Below, one piece after another: positions 28,719 to 37,182 of a stretch of DNA of 38,413 nucleotides (positions are counted from its first letter, which is position 1; each line of letters starts with the position of its first letter). This DNA comes from Candidatus Pacebacteria bacterium GW2011_GWA1_46_10 (GTDB lineage Bacteria; Patescibacteriota; Microgenomatia; UBA1400; PJMF01), in contig LCLP01000003.1 in NCBI GenBank assembly GCA_001002135.1, positions 1 to 38,413 of the forward strand, written 5' to 3'. A model generated the notes under the pieces. It searched no databases. It was not told where the DNA came from and worked only from the letters and a program-made list of their open reading frames with translations. Both the position numbers and the translations under genes were made by a program.

Positions 28719-28778
28719 TTACTCACTGACTAATTCAACCGCATTCTCCATGAGACTCACTACAGTCATCGGACCAAC
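28719..28778 (-). pseudogene. Displaced 3'-end fragment of folD
   Basis: Minus strand encodes VGPMTVVSLMENAVELVSE*; the intact FolD ends VGPMTVVSLMENAITLAMG. Confidence 0.85.
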
Positions 28779-28799
28779 TCTGACACATATTGTTAATCG

Positions 28800-29708
28800 T
28801 TAGATTTTTAGTTTTTCAACCATTACTCCGGCCAAAATTATCAAAATTCCACCTAAGATTTGCACTGACGTCATCGTTTCTCCCAATAACGGTATAGCCA
28901 TCAAAGCCACAAATACTGGAGTAAATGAGAATACCATCGTCACAAAAGAGGCGGAAGCGTGTTTGTAGGCCGTAAATCTAAATTGTGTAAGAAATATATA
29001 CCCCACAGAAAGAAGTAAAATTAACCAAAAATTAACTGGTAATTGAAGGCTTGTAAAAGCAAGAGCAATCAACACATTTGGTAAAAACCCTAGGATTACA
29101 CTCCCAGCCGCACTCACATTTGAACTCATTCGGTTAGTTGCCATTTTCCCTAAAACGTTATTCCCCAAAGCAATCAGTGCTGCCTGGATTAGAGTGAAAG
29201 TGTCACCTAGAGTTAGCGCTAGTGTTTTACCACTTGTGGTTAACAAATATGCACCAACAAGCAAAACGACTGCCAAGAAAATCTTTTTGTTTGTAATTTT
29301 CTCTTTCAGGAAAATGGCGGCAAAAATGACGGTAAAAATAATCACCATTCTGATCAAGAAAGCGTAGTTGATAGCGGGGCTGTATTTGAGCGCTAAAATT
29401 TCAGTCAGCTTGACTCCAACTGCGCTTATCCCTGCCATCCACAACAAAATGGAGTAATCTTTTCTGGTCAGCTTTTTAATTTCATCTTTTGATTGAAAAG
29501 CCGTAAACAACCAATACGGAAGAGTAAGTAAGGCGGTCCAAAAAAGCACGTTATAAACGTTTTCACCACTCTGAAGAATAATTCTCAATATCACAATGGT
29601 AACTGCCCAGGTAAAAGCGCTTAAAAAAGTGAAGTAAAAACCCCTGCTGATCGTCATAAAAACTGGGCTTGATTGTAACACGCCAAGGATATTCTCAATA
29701 CGCATCAA
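28800..29708 (-). CDS. EamA/DMT-family transporter
   Basis: About ten TM segments in two repeats; typical ...PLLGETMTSVQILGGILIILAGV end. Confidence 0.85.
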   Translation of the reverse strand: MMRIENILGVLQSSPVFMTISRGFYFTFLSAFTWAVTIVILRIILQSGENVYNVLFWTALLTLPYWLFTAFQSKDEIKKLTRKDYSILLWMAGISAVGVKLTEILALKYSPAINYAFLIRMVIIFTVIFAAIFLKEKITNKKIFLAVVLLVGAYLLTTSGKTLALTLGDTFTLIQAALIALGNNVLGKMATNRMSSNVSAAGSVILGFLPNVLIALAFTSLQLPVNFWLILLLSVGYIFLTQFRFTAYKHASASFVTMVFSFTPVFVALMAIPLLGETMTSVQILGGILIILAGVMVEKLKI

Positions 29709-30625
29709 CCCATAGCGAGGGTAATAGCATTTTCCATTAGGCTAACGACGGTCATTGGACCAACACCGCCGGGCACGGGAGTAATGACTGCGGCTTTAGT
29801 TGCTACACTCTCAAAATCAAGATCGCCTTTCGGCTCACCAACATCAATGGCAATTACCCCTTCTTTAACCATCTGACCGGTAACCAATTTGTTTCGGCCA
29901 GTGGCGCTGACTACAATGTCAGCATCCATTAAAAATTTTTTTTGTTCTATTCGGCTCTTTAGTTCCTGTGAACCAATCATTTCTGCAGTACATTCCTCTG
30001 ACTGAAGTAGGGCGTAGAGTGGTTGGCCTAGTAAATCAGACTTCCCTAAAATTACAGTTTTGAAATGCTTTTGGCGTAAATGATTAAAAAGCTGGGTGGC
30101 GTGGAACGCTTCTTTCAAGAGTTCAATCACCGCCTTACACGTCGCGGGTAAGACTTTGCCCTCTTTTTTCCAAGTGCCGTGCTGAACTGATTCTAAAGTT
30201 TTTGGATGGAGACCGTCGACGTCTTTACGCAGAGTGATCGCTGTTACCAACTGCCACCACCATTGTCGGTATTCAAAATCACCTTTTTCTTTAGTCAGTC
30301 CCCTAGTGGTCAGCCAGGTTTGGCGCCAGGGTTTTTGGACAATAATGCCTGTCACTTGGCCATCCTGATTGAGCTCATGAATCTTCTTAATGGCTAATTC
30401 AACCGGATCGTTGATTGAGAACGAATACACCTGGTAACCGATGCCTAAACTCTCGGCCATTTGACGTTTCAGTTCCGTATATAAAGTACTGCCGGCGTCT
30501 TCGACAAACAGCACGGCCGCCACCACTGGCGGCAAACCCTGGGCACGCAGCAAGAGTGCTTTTTGTTCGAGTCGTTTACGGCGTTGTTCGGCTAACTGAT
30601 GGCCATCGAGAATAATTGCTGACAC
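29705..30625 (-). CDS. folD: Bifunctional methylenetetrahydrofolate dehydrogenase/cyclohydrolase
   Basis: YTELKRQMAESLGI, GIIVQKP, KDVDGLHP, ILGKSDLLGQPL, TPVPGGVGPMT. Confidence 0.93.
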   Translation of the reverse strand: MSAIILDGHQLAEQRRKRLEQKALLLRAQGLPPVVAAVLFVEDAGSTLYTELKRQMAESLGIGYQVYSFSINDPVELAIKKIHELNQDGQVTGIIVQKPWRQTWLTTRGLTKEKGDFEYRQWWWQLVTAITLRKDVDGLHPKTLESVQHGTWKKEGKVLPATCKAVIELLKEAFHATQLFNHLRQKHFKTVILGKSDLLGQPLYALLQSEECTAEMIGSQELKSRIEQKKFLMDADIVVSATGRNKLVTGQMVKEGVIAIDVGEPKGDLDFESVATKAAVITPVPGGVGPMTVVSLMENAITLAMG

Positions 30626-30682
30626 TCGAGTATTGTAACACCTTTCTAGCCTGGAATTGACTGGTTATACCTTTAAAAACTG

Positions 30683-30725
30683 ATATCGCAAATTTGCTAT
30701 AAAAAATATCGCAAAAATGCTATAT
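30683..30725. promoter_or_regulatory. Two adjacent operator-like inverted repeats upstream of folD
   Basis: ATATCGCAAATTTGCTATA and ATATCGCAAAAATGCTATAT. Confidence 0.5.
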
Positions 30726-30764
30726 CTGAAAATGAGGACTCAGAAATCTGAAACTTGCATAATT

Positions 30765-31598
30765 CTATTGAACTATGTCTTTGATTCGCTGAACGTTTTC
30801 CGCGTCGGGACCACTACCATTAATCCCCGGAACCTCGGTAATAATCGGCAATTTGGCAATATGTTTATCATTGAGAAAGTGTTTTAAATCCGCCTTGGGG
30901 ATCTGTCCATCACCAATGTTTTCGTGGCGATCACGACCAGAGTTTAGGGGGTCACGGCTGTCGTTGACGTGAATACACCAGAGTTTATCGAAGATACCCA
31001 AGCGGCCTATTTCGCTCAGCGCCTTTTTCAGCGGATGCCCAGCGGCAAAACTATGACAGGTATCAAAGCACCAGCCAAGCCGCGGTGAGTTGACCGCTTT
31101 CAGCAACCACGCTACCTCCTCCAATCGCCCACCGACCTTGCCGTTATGCGCCGCGGCGTTTTCGATTAGTAAATGCGAGTCCTTCGGCGTGTCGAGCGAG
31201 AGTTCTTTTAGTCGAGAAACCAGCTCTTTTTTGACCACCTCGAATCCCCTGCCCTGATGACTGCCAAGATGAACGATGACCCCAGCGCCACCGATATGCG
31301 CGTCAAAATTGAGGTCGTGCTTGAGCGCATTCATGGACTTTTTGATCAGGTCTGGGTTATCAGAAGCAAGATTGACTAAGTAAAGAGCGTGCGTGAAAAT
31401 TGGTGTAACGTCGTATTTTTCCTGAGCCGCTTTCACCTGCTTGGCGTCAATCCGTTCGAGTGGAGTGCGAAACCACATCCGTGGACTACCGGAAAACACT
31501 TGCAGCGTATTCGCACCAATCTCATGGGCGCGCTCCACTGCTTTATCAACTCCACCAACCGTGGACAAATGAGCGCCGATTCGGCGAATGTCTGACAT
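30765..31598 (-). CDS. nfo: Endonuclease IV
   Basis: IGAHLSTVGGVDKAVERAHEIGANTLQVFSGSPRMW, GWCFDTCHSFAAG, HVNDS. Confidence 0.95.
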   Translation of the reverse strand: MSDIRRIGAHLSTVGGVDKAVERAHEIGANTLQVFSGSPRMWFRTPLERIDAKQVKAAQEKYDVTPIFTHALYLVNLASDNPDLIKKSMNALKHDLNFDAHIGGAGVIVHLGSHQGRGFEVVKKELVSRLKELSLDTPKDSHLLIENAAAHNGKVGGRLEEVAWLLKAVNSPRLGWCFDTCHSFAAGHPLKKALSEIGRLGIFDKLWCIHVNDSRDPLNSGRDRHENIGDGQIPKADLKHFLNDKHIAKLPIITEVPGINGSGPDAENVQRIKDIVQ

Positions 31599-31618
31599 AA
31601 AAATTTTATAAAGTTCGG

Positions 31619-32401
31619 CTACAGTTTCTTAAGTATGTCAAAAAGAATTGGCTGCAGCTCATTTCTACTCCAAAAAATAAAATCAGATTTGTCACTAACC
31701 TCATTGCCATTCCACTCAGAAACATGAAAACCAGCTTCTTTGGCAATCACTAAACCAGCGGCGTAATCCCAATAATCTCCAGTGTCTATTAGCGCATCGA
31801 ATTTTCCTTCCGTCATACCTTTAACCACATAAGCGGTGCTGCCCAGCATTCTTACAATTGGGGTTATCTCCAAAATTCCTTTAAAAACTCCTAATGTTCT
31901 TTTTCTCTGTCCAACCGTTTTGCCGAAATTGATGGCAATTGAAGAGCTTTTTATATCTACCCGAACATTGCTTATAGGTTTTCTTTCTCCAATGTACGCA
32001 CCCAGCCCTTTAACAGCCCAAACATAACTCATATCTATTGGATCAAATATTACTCCAACCACAGGCTCTTGATTTTTTAATACACCAATGGAAGTAACGA
32101 ACTGAGGCAAACCTCTGACAAAATTTTTGGTGCCGTCAATTGGGTCAATAACCCAAGTATATTCGCCTTTACCAGGATTTTTACCAGATTCTTCTCCCCA
32201 AATACTATGATCAGGATATAATTCTTTTATTGTTCTACTAATGACCTCTTCAGCTTGCTTATCAACTTTCGTCACATAATCCATAAGATCAGTGGGTTTT
32301 TTGTCGTAAACTTCATTATTCTGCAGATAGTTCTGACGAATAACTACGGCTGCTTTTTTAGCAGCTTCGATGGCAACTTTAACAAGCGCTGAATCAGACA
32401 T
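31619..32401 (-). CDS. Inositol monophosphatase family protein
   Basis: WGEESG, WVIDPIDGTKNFVRGLP, DYWDYAAGLVIAKEAG; start MSDSALVKV avoids overlap with glyA. Confidence 0.92.
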   Translation of the reverse strand: MSDSALVKVAIEAAKKAAVVIRQNYLQNNEVYDKKPTDLMDYVTKVDKQAEEVISRTIKELYPDHSIWGEESGKNPGKGEYTWVIDPIDGTKNFVRGLPQFVTSIGVLKNQEPVVGVIFDPIDMSYVWAVKGLGAYIGERKPISNVRVDIKSSSIAINFGKTVGQRKRTLGVFKGILEITPIVRMLGSTAYVVKGMTEGKFDALIDTGDYWDYAAGLVIAKEAGFHVSEWNGNEVSDKSDFIFWSRNELQPILFDILKKL

Positions 32402-32412
32402 AAAACTTTCCC

Positions 32413-33732
32413 TTACTTCCACGTAAACAAAGGAAACTTGCTAGCCATTTTCTCCACCTCTTTTCTGATGGCGAGCAGTTGTTTATTTTTACTGGCTTTG
32501 GCGCGGAAATCGCGGATAAACTGCTGACGCAGTTTTTTATCCGCCGGCAATTGCTCGTCCTTCACAATTTCAACCACGCGGGCAATCCAGGCCGCGATCT
32601 GCCGCATCTCTTTCTCCTTCATGCCACGAGTGGTCACCATCGGTGTACCGAGCCTCACTCCAGAGGGATAAAACGGCGACATCGGCTCATGGGGAATGGT
32701 ATTGCGGTTGGCGTAGATCCCCGCCACGTCCATGGCGAAGGCGACTTGCAAGCCGAAACCCTGACCATAATTGGTGAGGTCAATGAGCATTAAGTGAGTT
32801 TCTGTTCCATCGCCTACCAACTTGAGACCCTGTTTTTGCAAGGCCGCTGCCAGCGCGTCCGCGTTCCGGCGAATCTGTTTGCCGTAGCGTTTAAAAGCCG
32901 GAGTCATCGCTTCAGCTGCCGCAATGGCAATCCCCGCCGTAGTGGCATTGTGCGGGCCACCTTGAAGCGCTGGAAAAACGGCTTTATCGATCTTGTCGGA
33001 TAATTCCGGATCACGTTTCAAACCAGCCGCCGTGACCAAAATCATCGCCCCCCGCGGGCCGCGGAAGGTTTTGTGAGTCGTTGACATGACCACGTCAACA
33101 TACGGCACAGGATTCGGATGCTCACCCGCGATCACTAAGCCGGTGACGTGGGAAATATCCGCCAACACATAGGCGCCTACTTCCTCAGCAATCTCACGAA
33201 ACTTTTTGAAATCCATCAAGAATGGATAGGCGGTGTTGCCAATGATCATCAGTTTAGGCTGGTGTTTAAGAGCCAGCTCGCGCACTTGATCAAAATCAAT
33301 TCTAGCTCGGTCATCCAGGCCATATTGGACTGACCTAAAATAGCGACCGGAAAACGTTACCTTAGGGTGACCATGAGTTAAGTGCCCCCCACTAGCCAGT
33401 GCTAAACCCATCATCGTATCGCCTAGCTCAAGCAAGGCAAACTGCACGGCGCTGTTGGCCGGCGAGCCGGAATAGGGTTGGACATTGGCATGTGGCACAC
33501 CAAACAATTTTTTGATTCGCTCTTTAGCTAAATTTTCAATCTCATCAATAATTTGATTACCCTCATAATACCGCCGACCAGGATACCCCTCCGCGTATTT
33601 GCTCGACAAACTACTTGATAAGACTGCCGAAACCTCAGGTGAAATGTGATTCTCAGACGGAATCAAGCCGATCATCTGCCGCTGACGCGCTTCTTCTTTT
33701 TTTACTAGCTCAAAAATAATATTTTTTTTCAT
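32413..33732 (-). CDS. glyA: Serine hydroxymethyltransferase
   Basis: GLIPSENHISPEV, YAEGYPGRRYYEGN, MSTTHKTFRGPRGAMI. Confidence 0.96.
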   Translation of the reverse strand: MKKNIIFELVKKEEARQRQMIGLIPSENHISPEVSAVLSSSLSSKYAEGYPGRRYYEGNQIIDEIENLAKERIKKLFGVPHANVQPYSGSPANSAVQFALLELGDTMMGLALASGGHLTHGHPKVTFSGRYFRSVQYGLDDRARIDFDQVRELALKHQPKLMIIGNTAYPFLMDFKKFREIAEEVGAYVLADISHVTGLVIAGEHPNPVPYVDVVMSTTHKTFRGPRGAMILVTAAGLKRDPELSDKIDKAVFPALQGGPHNATTAGIAIAAAEAMTPAFKRYGKQIRRNADALAAALQKQGLKLVGDGTETHLMLIDLTNYGQGFGLQVAFAMDVAGIYANRNTIPHEPMSPFYPSGVRLGTPMVTTRGMKEKEMRQIAAWIARVVEIVKDEQLPADKKLRQQFIRDFRAKASKNKQLLAIRKEVEKMASKFPLFTWK

Positions 33733-33874
33733 GGTTCCTTATTGCATTTTACTGTAAAAATTACCAAACAGCTCAAGTACTTAAACCAAGACACAGTTAT
33801 TAAGGGAAATTAACAAGTGGAGAGGGTAGAGAAAAAAGTGAGACGAGATTTAATCATGACTAAGATTATAAAAC

Positions 33875-34540
33875 CTATGCCGGCGTTTGCTCAAGCCTCT
33901 TACGACTGGCCCAATAATGCTCGATGGCTTGTTTACCAAAACCAATCTCGACAAACCGGCGTTTGATTTCTTCTTTGTCTATTCCATTATTTTGCCAGAT
34001 TTGATCAAGCTCCTCCATCGTTTCTAACGCTTCATAGGCAAAGATAATCCAGTGTGTAGTTTCTTTGACCCAATAGTCTAATGCCGCCGTGGAACGTGGT
34101 TTGCGAAAGAGAGCAGCCAAAATCACTCTCTCCACACCCAAACTCTCCAAATATGACTTAACAAGTGTCAACTGTTCGCCAGTGTCAGTTAAGTCATCCA
34201 CCACTAACACGCTCTTACCTTTCATCTCTGTCTCTTGCTGCTGTGAAAACTGCTGGTTCATCCGTGCCTCACCCTTACGACCAATGCCATCATACGAACC
34301 AACACCAAGCGTGGCGGTTTTATCCAGTTTTAAGTGTGAAACGTGCAAATAACCAAACAAACTGCGGGCTACCGTCCAACCACCTTTGGCCAGCGGCACC
34401 AAATAATCGATGTTTCTTTCATTACTGACAATTTGTTGAGCCAGCAGAGCAGTCAAGTAGTTGAGTGCTTCATCGTCAACGTAAATATATTTCGTTTCTT
34501 CGCCGGGGAAAGCAATGGTTTTAAACTCGGTCGAGTCCAT
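33875..34540 (-). CDS. Phosphoribosyltransferase-domain protein
   Basis: LVPLAKGGWTVAR and PRPP-binding loop VLVVDDLTDTGEQL. Confidence 0.85.
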   Translation of the reverse strand: MDSTEFKTIAFPGEETKYIYVDDEALNYLTALLAQQIVSNERNIDYLVPLAKGGWTVARSLFGYLHVSHLKLDKTATLGVGSYDGIGRKGEARMNQQFSQQQETEMKGKSVLVVDDLTDTGEQLTLVKSYLESLGVERVILAALFRKPRSTAALDYWVKETTHWIIFAYEALETMEELDQIWQNNGIDKEEIKRRFVEIGFGKQAIEHYWASRKRLEQTPA

Positions 34541-34619
34541 AGCGGATTATAAACACCAAACTCAATTTTTGTCGAGGAGTTCAGTAACTATAACAAATTG
34601 TATCATAAAAATGAGTAAA

Positions 34620-35453
34620 TCAAGATTTAAGATAATAAATCACTGCCACTAAATCTTTGGGTAAGTCAGTCTCAAATTTCACAATTTCTTTCTTTCTCGG
34701 ATGGGTAAACTCCAGCGAGGTGGCGTGCAAAAACTGGCGAGGACACCAAAGGGGATCAACCTTGGCGCGCTTGCGGCCAATGTATTTAGTGTCACCAACA
34801 ATCGGGTGTTGCTCATGGGCCAGGTGGACACGAATTTGGTGGGTGCGGCCGGTCTTGGGCAGGCACCGCACGAGTGAAAAACCCTGTTCATACAGCCGTT
34901 CATTTTCACGAATACTGTGAGCGCTCTCCCCCACTATTTCCTCAAGTTTTGGCCAATTAAATCCACTGAATACCTGCTCAACCGTATATTGGGTTACTGC
35001 CGGACGGCCGGTGATATCGGCCGCAAATTTCTGGCGGTCCATTGACGAGCGGGCCAGCGGCACCGACAGCGTCCCCCGCTCTACTCGAAATTTACCATGG
35101 GTAAGCGCGAGGTATTCTTTTTGTGTTTGTCGCTGACCAAACTGCGTCAGTAAGTTTAAGAGACTGCCCGGGTGTTTGGCAAAGACCATCACCCCACTAG
35201 TGTCCTTATCCAACCGGTGCACCATCCCTTGTCGTCCACGGTAAATTTCCGCTGGCGAACCATACTCAATTGAAAAATCGTCCGGCAGCTGTGATTGCCA
35301 GTCATCAGGAAAACTTTTCCCTTGCTGGCGCTTGGCAAACCAATCTTGCAGTGTTTCACCGGCCACTGATTTGGCACGGTTGGTCACCACTCCACTCGGC
35401 TTGGCAACGACCACAATGTCTTGGTCTTCAAACAATACCTCAATACTTTGCAT
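34620..35453 (-). CDS. RluA/RluD-family pseudouridine synthase
   Basis: MVHRLDKDTSGVMVFAK, KTGRTHQIRVHLAH, FLHATSLEFTHP. Confidence 0.94.
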   Translation of the reverse strand: MQSIEVLFEDQDIVVVAKPSGVVTNRAKSVAGETLQDWFAKRQQGKSFPDDWQSQLPDDFSIEYGSPAEIYRGRQGMVHRLDKDTSGVMVFAKHPGSLLNLLTQFGQRQTQKEYLALTHGKFRVERGTLSVPLARSSMDRQKFAADITGRPAVTQYTVEQVFSGFNWPKLEEIVGESAHSIRENERLYEQGFSLVRCLPKTGRTHQIRVHLAHEQHPIVGDTKYIGRKRAKVDPLWCPRQFLHATSLEFTHPRKKEIVKFETDLPKDLVAVIYYLKS

Positions 35454-35455
35454 AC

Positions 35456-36301
35456 TTATGATTGTAGCGGCGGCGTCACTTCCTCACTCTTGCCTGATTT
35501 GGCAAACCGCTCCTTAAATGATTCCGGCAACAGCGGCTTATCCGAGCGGCGCAGCAACACCTGCACTCCCAAGATCGCCCCGAGCAGATACAACCAAATA
35601 TCCAAATTAAAACCAAACACCGGAAACTCCGGCAAACGGAACAAAAGCATCAGCGCGCTAAAAACAGCAAAGAAAAAAGTAAACGTACTAATCAGAAAAC
35701 CAGTGTGAGCTGATTTTCTGCCTAGCCGGTACCACTCAAAAATCCGGTAGCGACTCTCGGCCCAATGCAGATACACATACAACAGCAGATAAAAGATGGC
35801 AAAATACAGTTGCACCGGGTGAGTTTTCTCGATCGACCCAGGAAAAGTAACCCCGATCGGCAGTTGGGTAAACTTCCCCCGACCGGCACCACTCGTAAAA
35901 TCAGCGAGCGAACTAAACAGTAACCACACCGCCAAACTCAACGACCAAAAATCCAAGACTTCATAGGCATCCCACTTTTTTCTGACCGCAAAACGATACA
36001 AAAACAAGGTTGAGATTACCAAAAACGCCAATTCATGTGTACCCGGTTTATTGACGACACTCAACCACTCAAAAATACTCCAACCAAATTGACCAAAATG
36101 AAGCAACACAAAGACCAGCCGCGCCCCAATGGCTCCCACGATAAACGACAAAAGAAAACCGTCAAATAGTTGTAGCTCTGAGTAATGTTCTTCTTTGCCG
36201 CGGCGCCAAAAAGTAAAACCACTGACCAAAAAGCCAAGTAGCAATACTACGGTGACGGTGGAAAGGCGCAAAGCGCCCAGTGAAATTAAGGTTGGCCACA
36301 T
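35456..36301 (-). CDS. Lgt-like multi-pass membrane protein
   Basis: Seven TM topology and THPVQLYFAIFYLLLYVYL; start MWPTL at 36301. Confidence 0.65.
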   Translation of the reverse strand: MWPTLISLGALRLSTVTVVLLLGFLVSGFTFWRRGKEEHYSELQLFDGFLLSFIVGAIGARLVFVLLHFGQFGWSIFEWLSVVNKPGTHELAFLVISTLFLYRFAVRKKWDAYEVLDFWSLSLAVWLLFSSLADFTSGAGRGKFTQLPIGVTFPGSIEKTHPVQLYFAIFYLLLYVYLHWAESRYRIFEWYRLGRKSAHTGFLISTFTFFFAVFSALMLLFRLPEFPVFGFNLDIWLYLLGAILGVQVLLRRSDKPLLPESFKERFAKSGKSEEVTPPLQS

Positions 36302-36326
36302 ATTCGTACAGTATATAATAGCGGTC
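36302..36326. promoter_or_regulatory. Divergent overlapping promoter
   Basis: TATAAT (+, 36314-36319) and TATACT (-, 36310-36315) inside a 25-bp spacer between divergent starts. Confidence 0.5.
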
Positions 36327-36773
36327 ATGCTTTCTGTTGCACACGCTGCCACCGGCGCTCTGATTGCCAGTAAACTCCCTCACCCCGCACTCTATATTCC
36401 CCTGGCCATCGGGGCTCACTACCTCGAAGATTGGACTCCTCACTGGGATGTTGGCACGGGCCTGACCAACGGCACTCGGACCAAACGCACCGCTTTTATC
36501 TTGGAAATATTTGACCTGATCCTGACAATCGGGGTGATCTATTTCTTTTGGCAAAATTCAGCCGCAACCTGGCAAACCCATATCTGGGTCGGCGCCCTGG
36601 CCGGCTTGACTCCAGATCTGATTGCCACACCAAAGATTTTTTTAAACTGGCAACTATCAATCCTAGAACCTTTCAACGCTTTCCATGAGAGTTTCCACCA
36701 TTCGATCCCGAAAATTGCCATGGGGTTGTTGCCACAAATTATTCTACTAGTGGTAATTTGGTTCTTGCGTTAA
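36327..36773 (+). CDS. Small integral membrane protein, possibly metal-dependent-hydrolase-like
   Basis: AHAATGALIASKLP...HYLEDWTPHWD and FHESFHH; track start 36195 is inside the divergent gene. Confidence 0.65.
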   Translation: MLSVAHAATGALIASKLPHPALYIPLAIGAHYLEDWTPHWDVGTGLTNGTRTKRTAFILEIFDLILTIGVIYFFWQNSAATWQTHIWVGALAGLTPDLIATPKIFLNWQLSILEPFNAFHESFHHSIPKIAMGLLPQIILLVVIWFLR

Positions 36774-36781
36774 AAAACGAG

Positions 36782-36865
36782 TGCCAAGAGAGGGAATCGA
36801 ACCCTCAAGGAGTTGCCTCCATGGGTTTTTGAGACCCACGCGTATACCAGTTCCGCCATCTTGGC
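36782..36865 (-). tRNA. tRNA-Leu, anticodon CAA
   Basis: Reverse complement GCCAAGATGGCGGAACTGG...GTGGGTCTCAAAAACCCATGGAGGCAACTCCTTGAGGGTTCGATTCCCTCTCTTGGCA; long variable arm; no encoded CCA. Confidence 0.94.
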
Positions 36866-36948
36866 TTCGTGGCGCCTCTGGCGCCTGACAGGTTATTGTA
36901 ACATCTCACTTGCGTTTTTTGACGAACTTCGCCATAGTGAAAGAGCCT

Positions 36949-37182
36949 ATGGAACTATTGCAAAACATCCTCCATCAAGCCTTTGCCATCGACAGTATTT
37001 GGTCGGTCGTGACTCGAGGGTTAATCTGGCTAGGCATTGCGCTGGTCATCATCGTCAGTATGGATAAACCGGATCCGCAACAATCCATTAAAGATTTAAA
37101 GTCAAACTTGGGTTTTTTCTTGATGTTTCTGCTCGTTGGCGGCGGACTCATCTATCTGCTCTTTGGCTTTACGACTGTGTAG
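36949..37182 (+). CDS. Small two-TM membrane protein
   Basis: MELLQNILHQ... with two hydrophobic segments; 3' end overlaps dnaB 3' end by 14 bp. Confidence 0.6.
   Translation: MELLQNILHQAFAIDSIWSVVTRGLIWLGIALVIIVSMDKPDPQQSIKDLKSNLGFFLMFLLVGGGLIYLLFGFTTV

Noticed and set aside
19323-33593. 12-mer GATACCCCTCCG shared between the gyrA 3' hairpin and glyA
   Set aside because: A 12-bp match between two sites is expected by chance in a 38-kb window, and the glyA copy is coding.
36866-36892. GGCGCCTCTGGCGCC near tRNA-Leu as a terminator
   Set aside because: It lies upstream of the tRNA on its strand and has no adjacent U tract.
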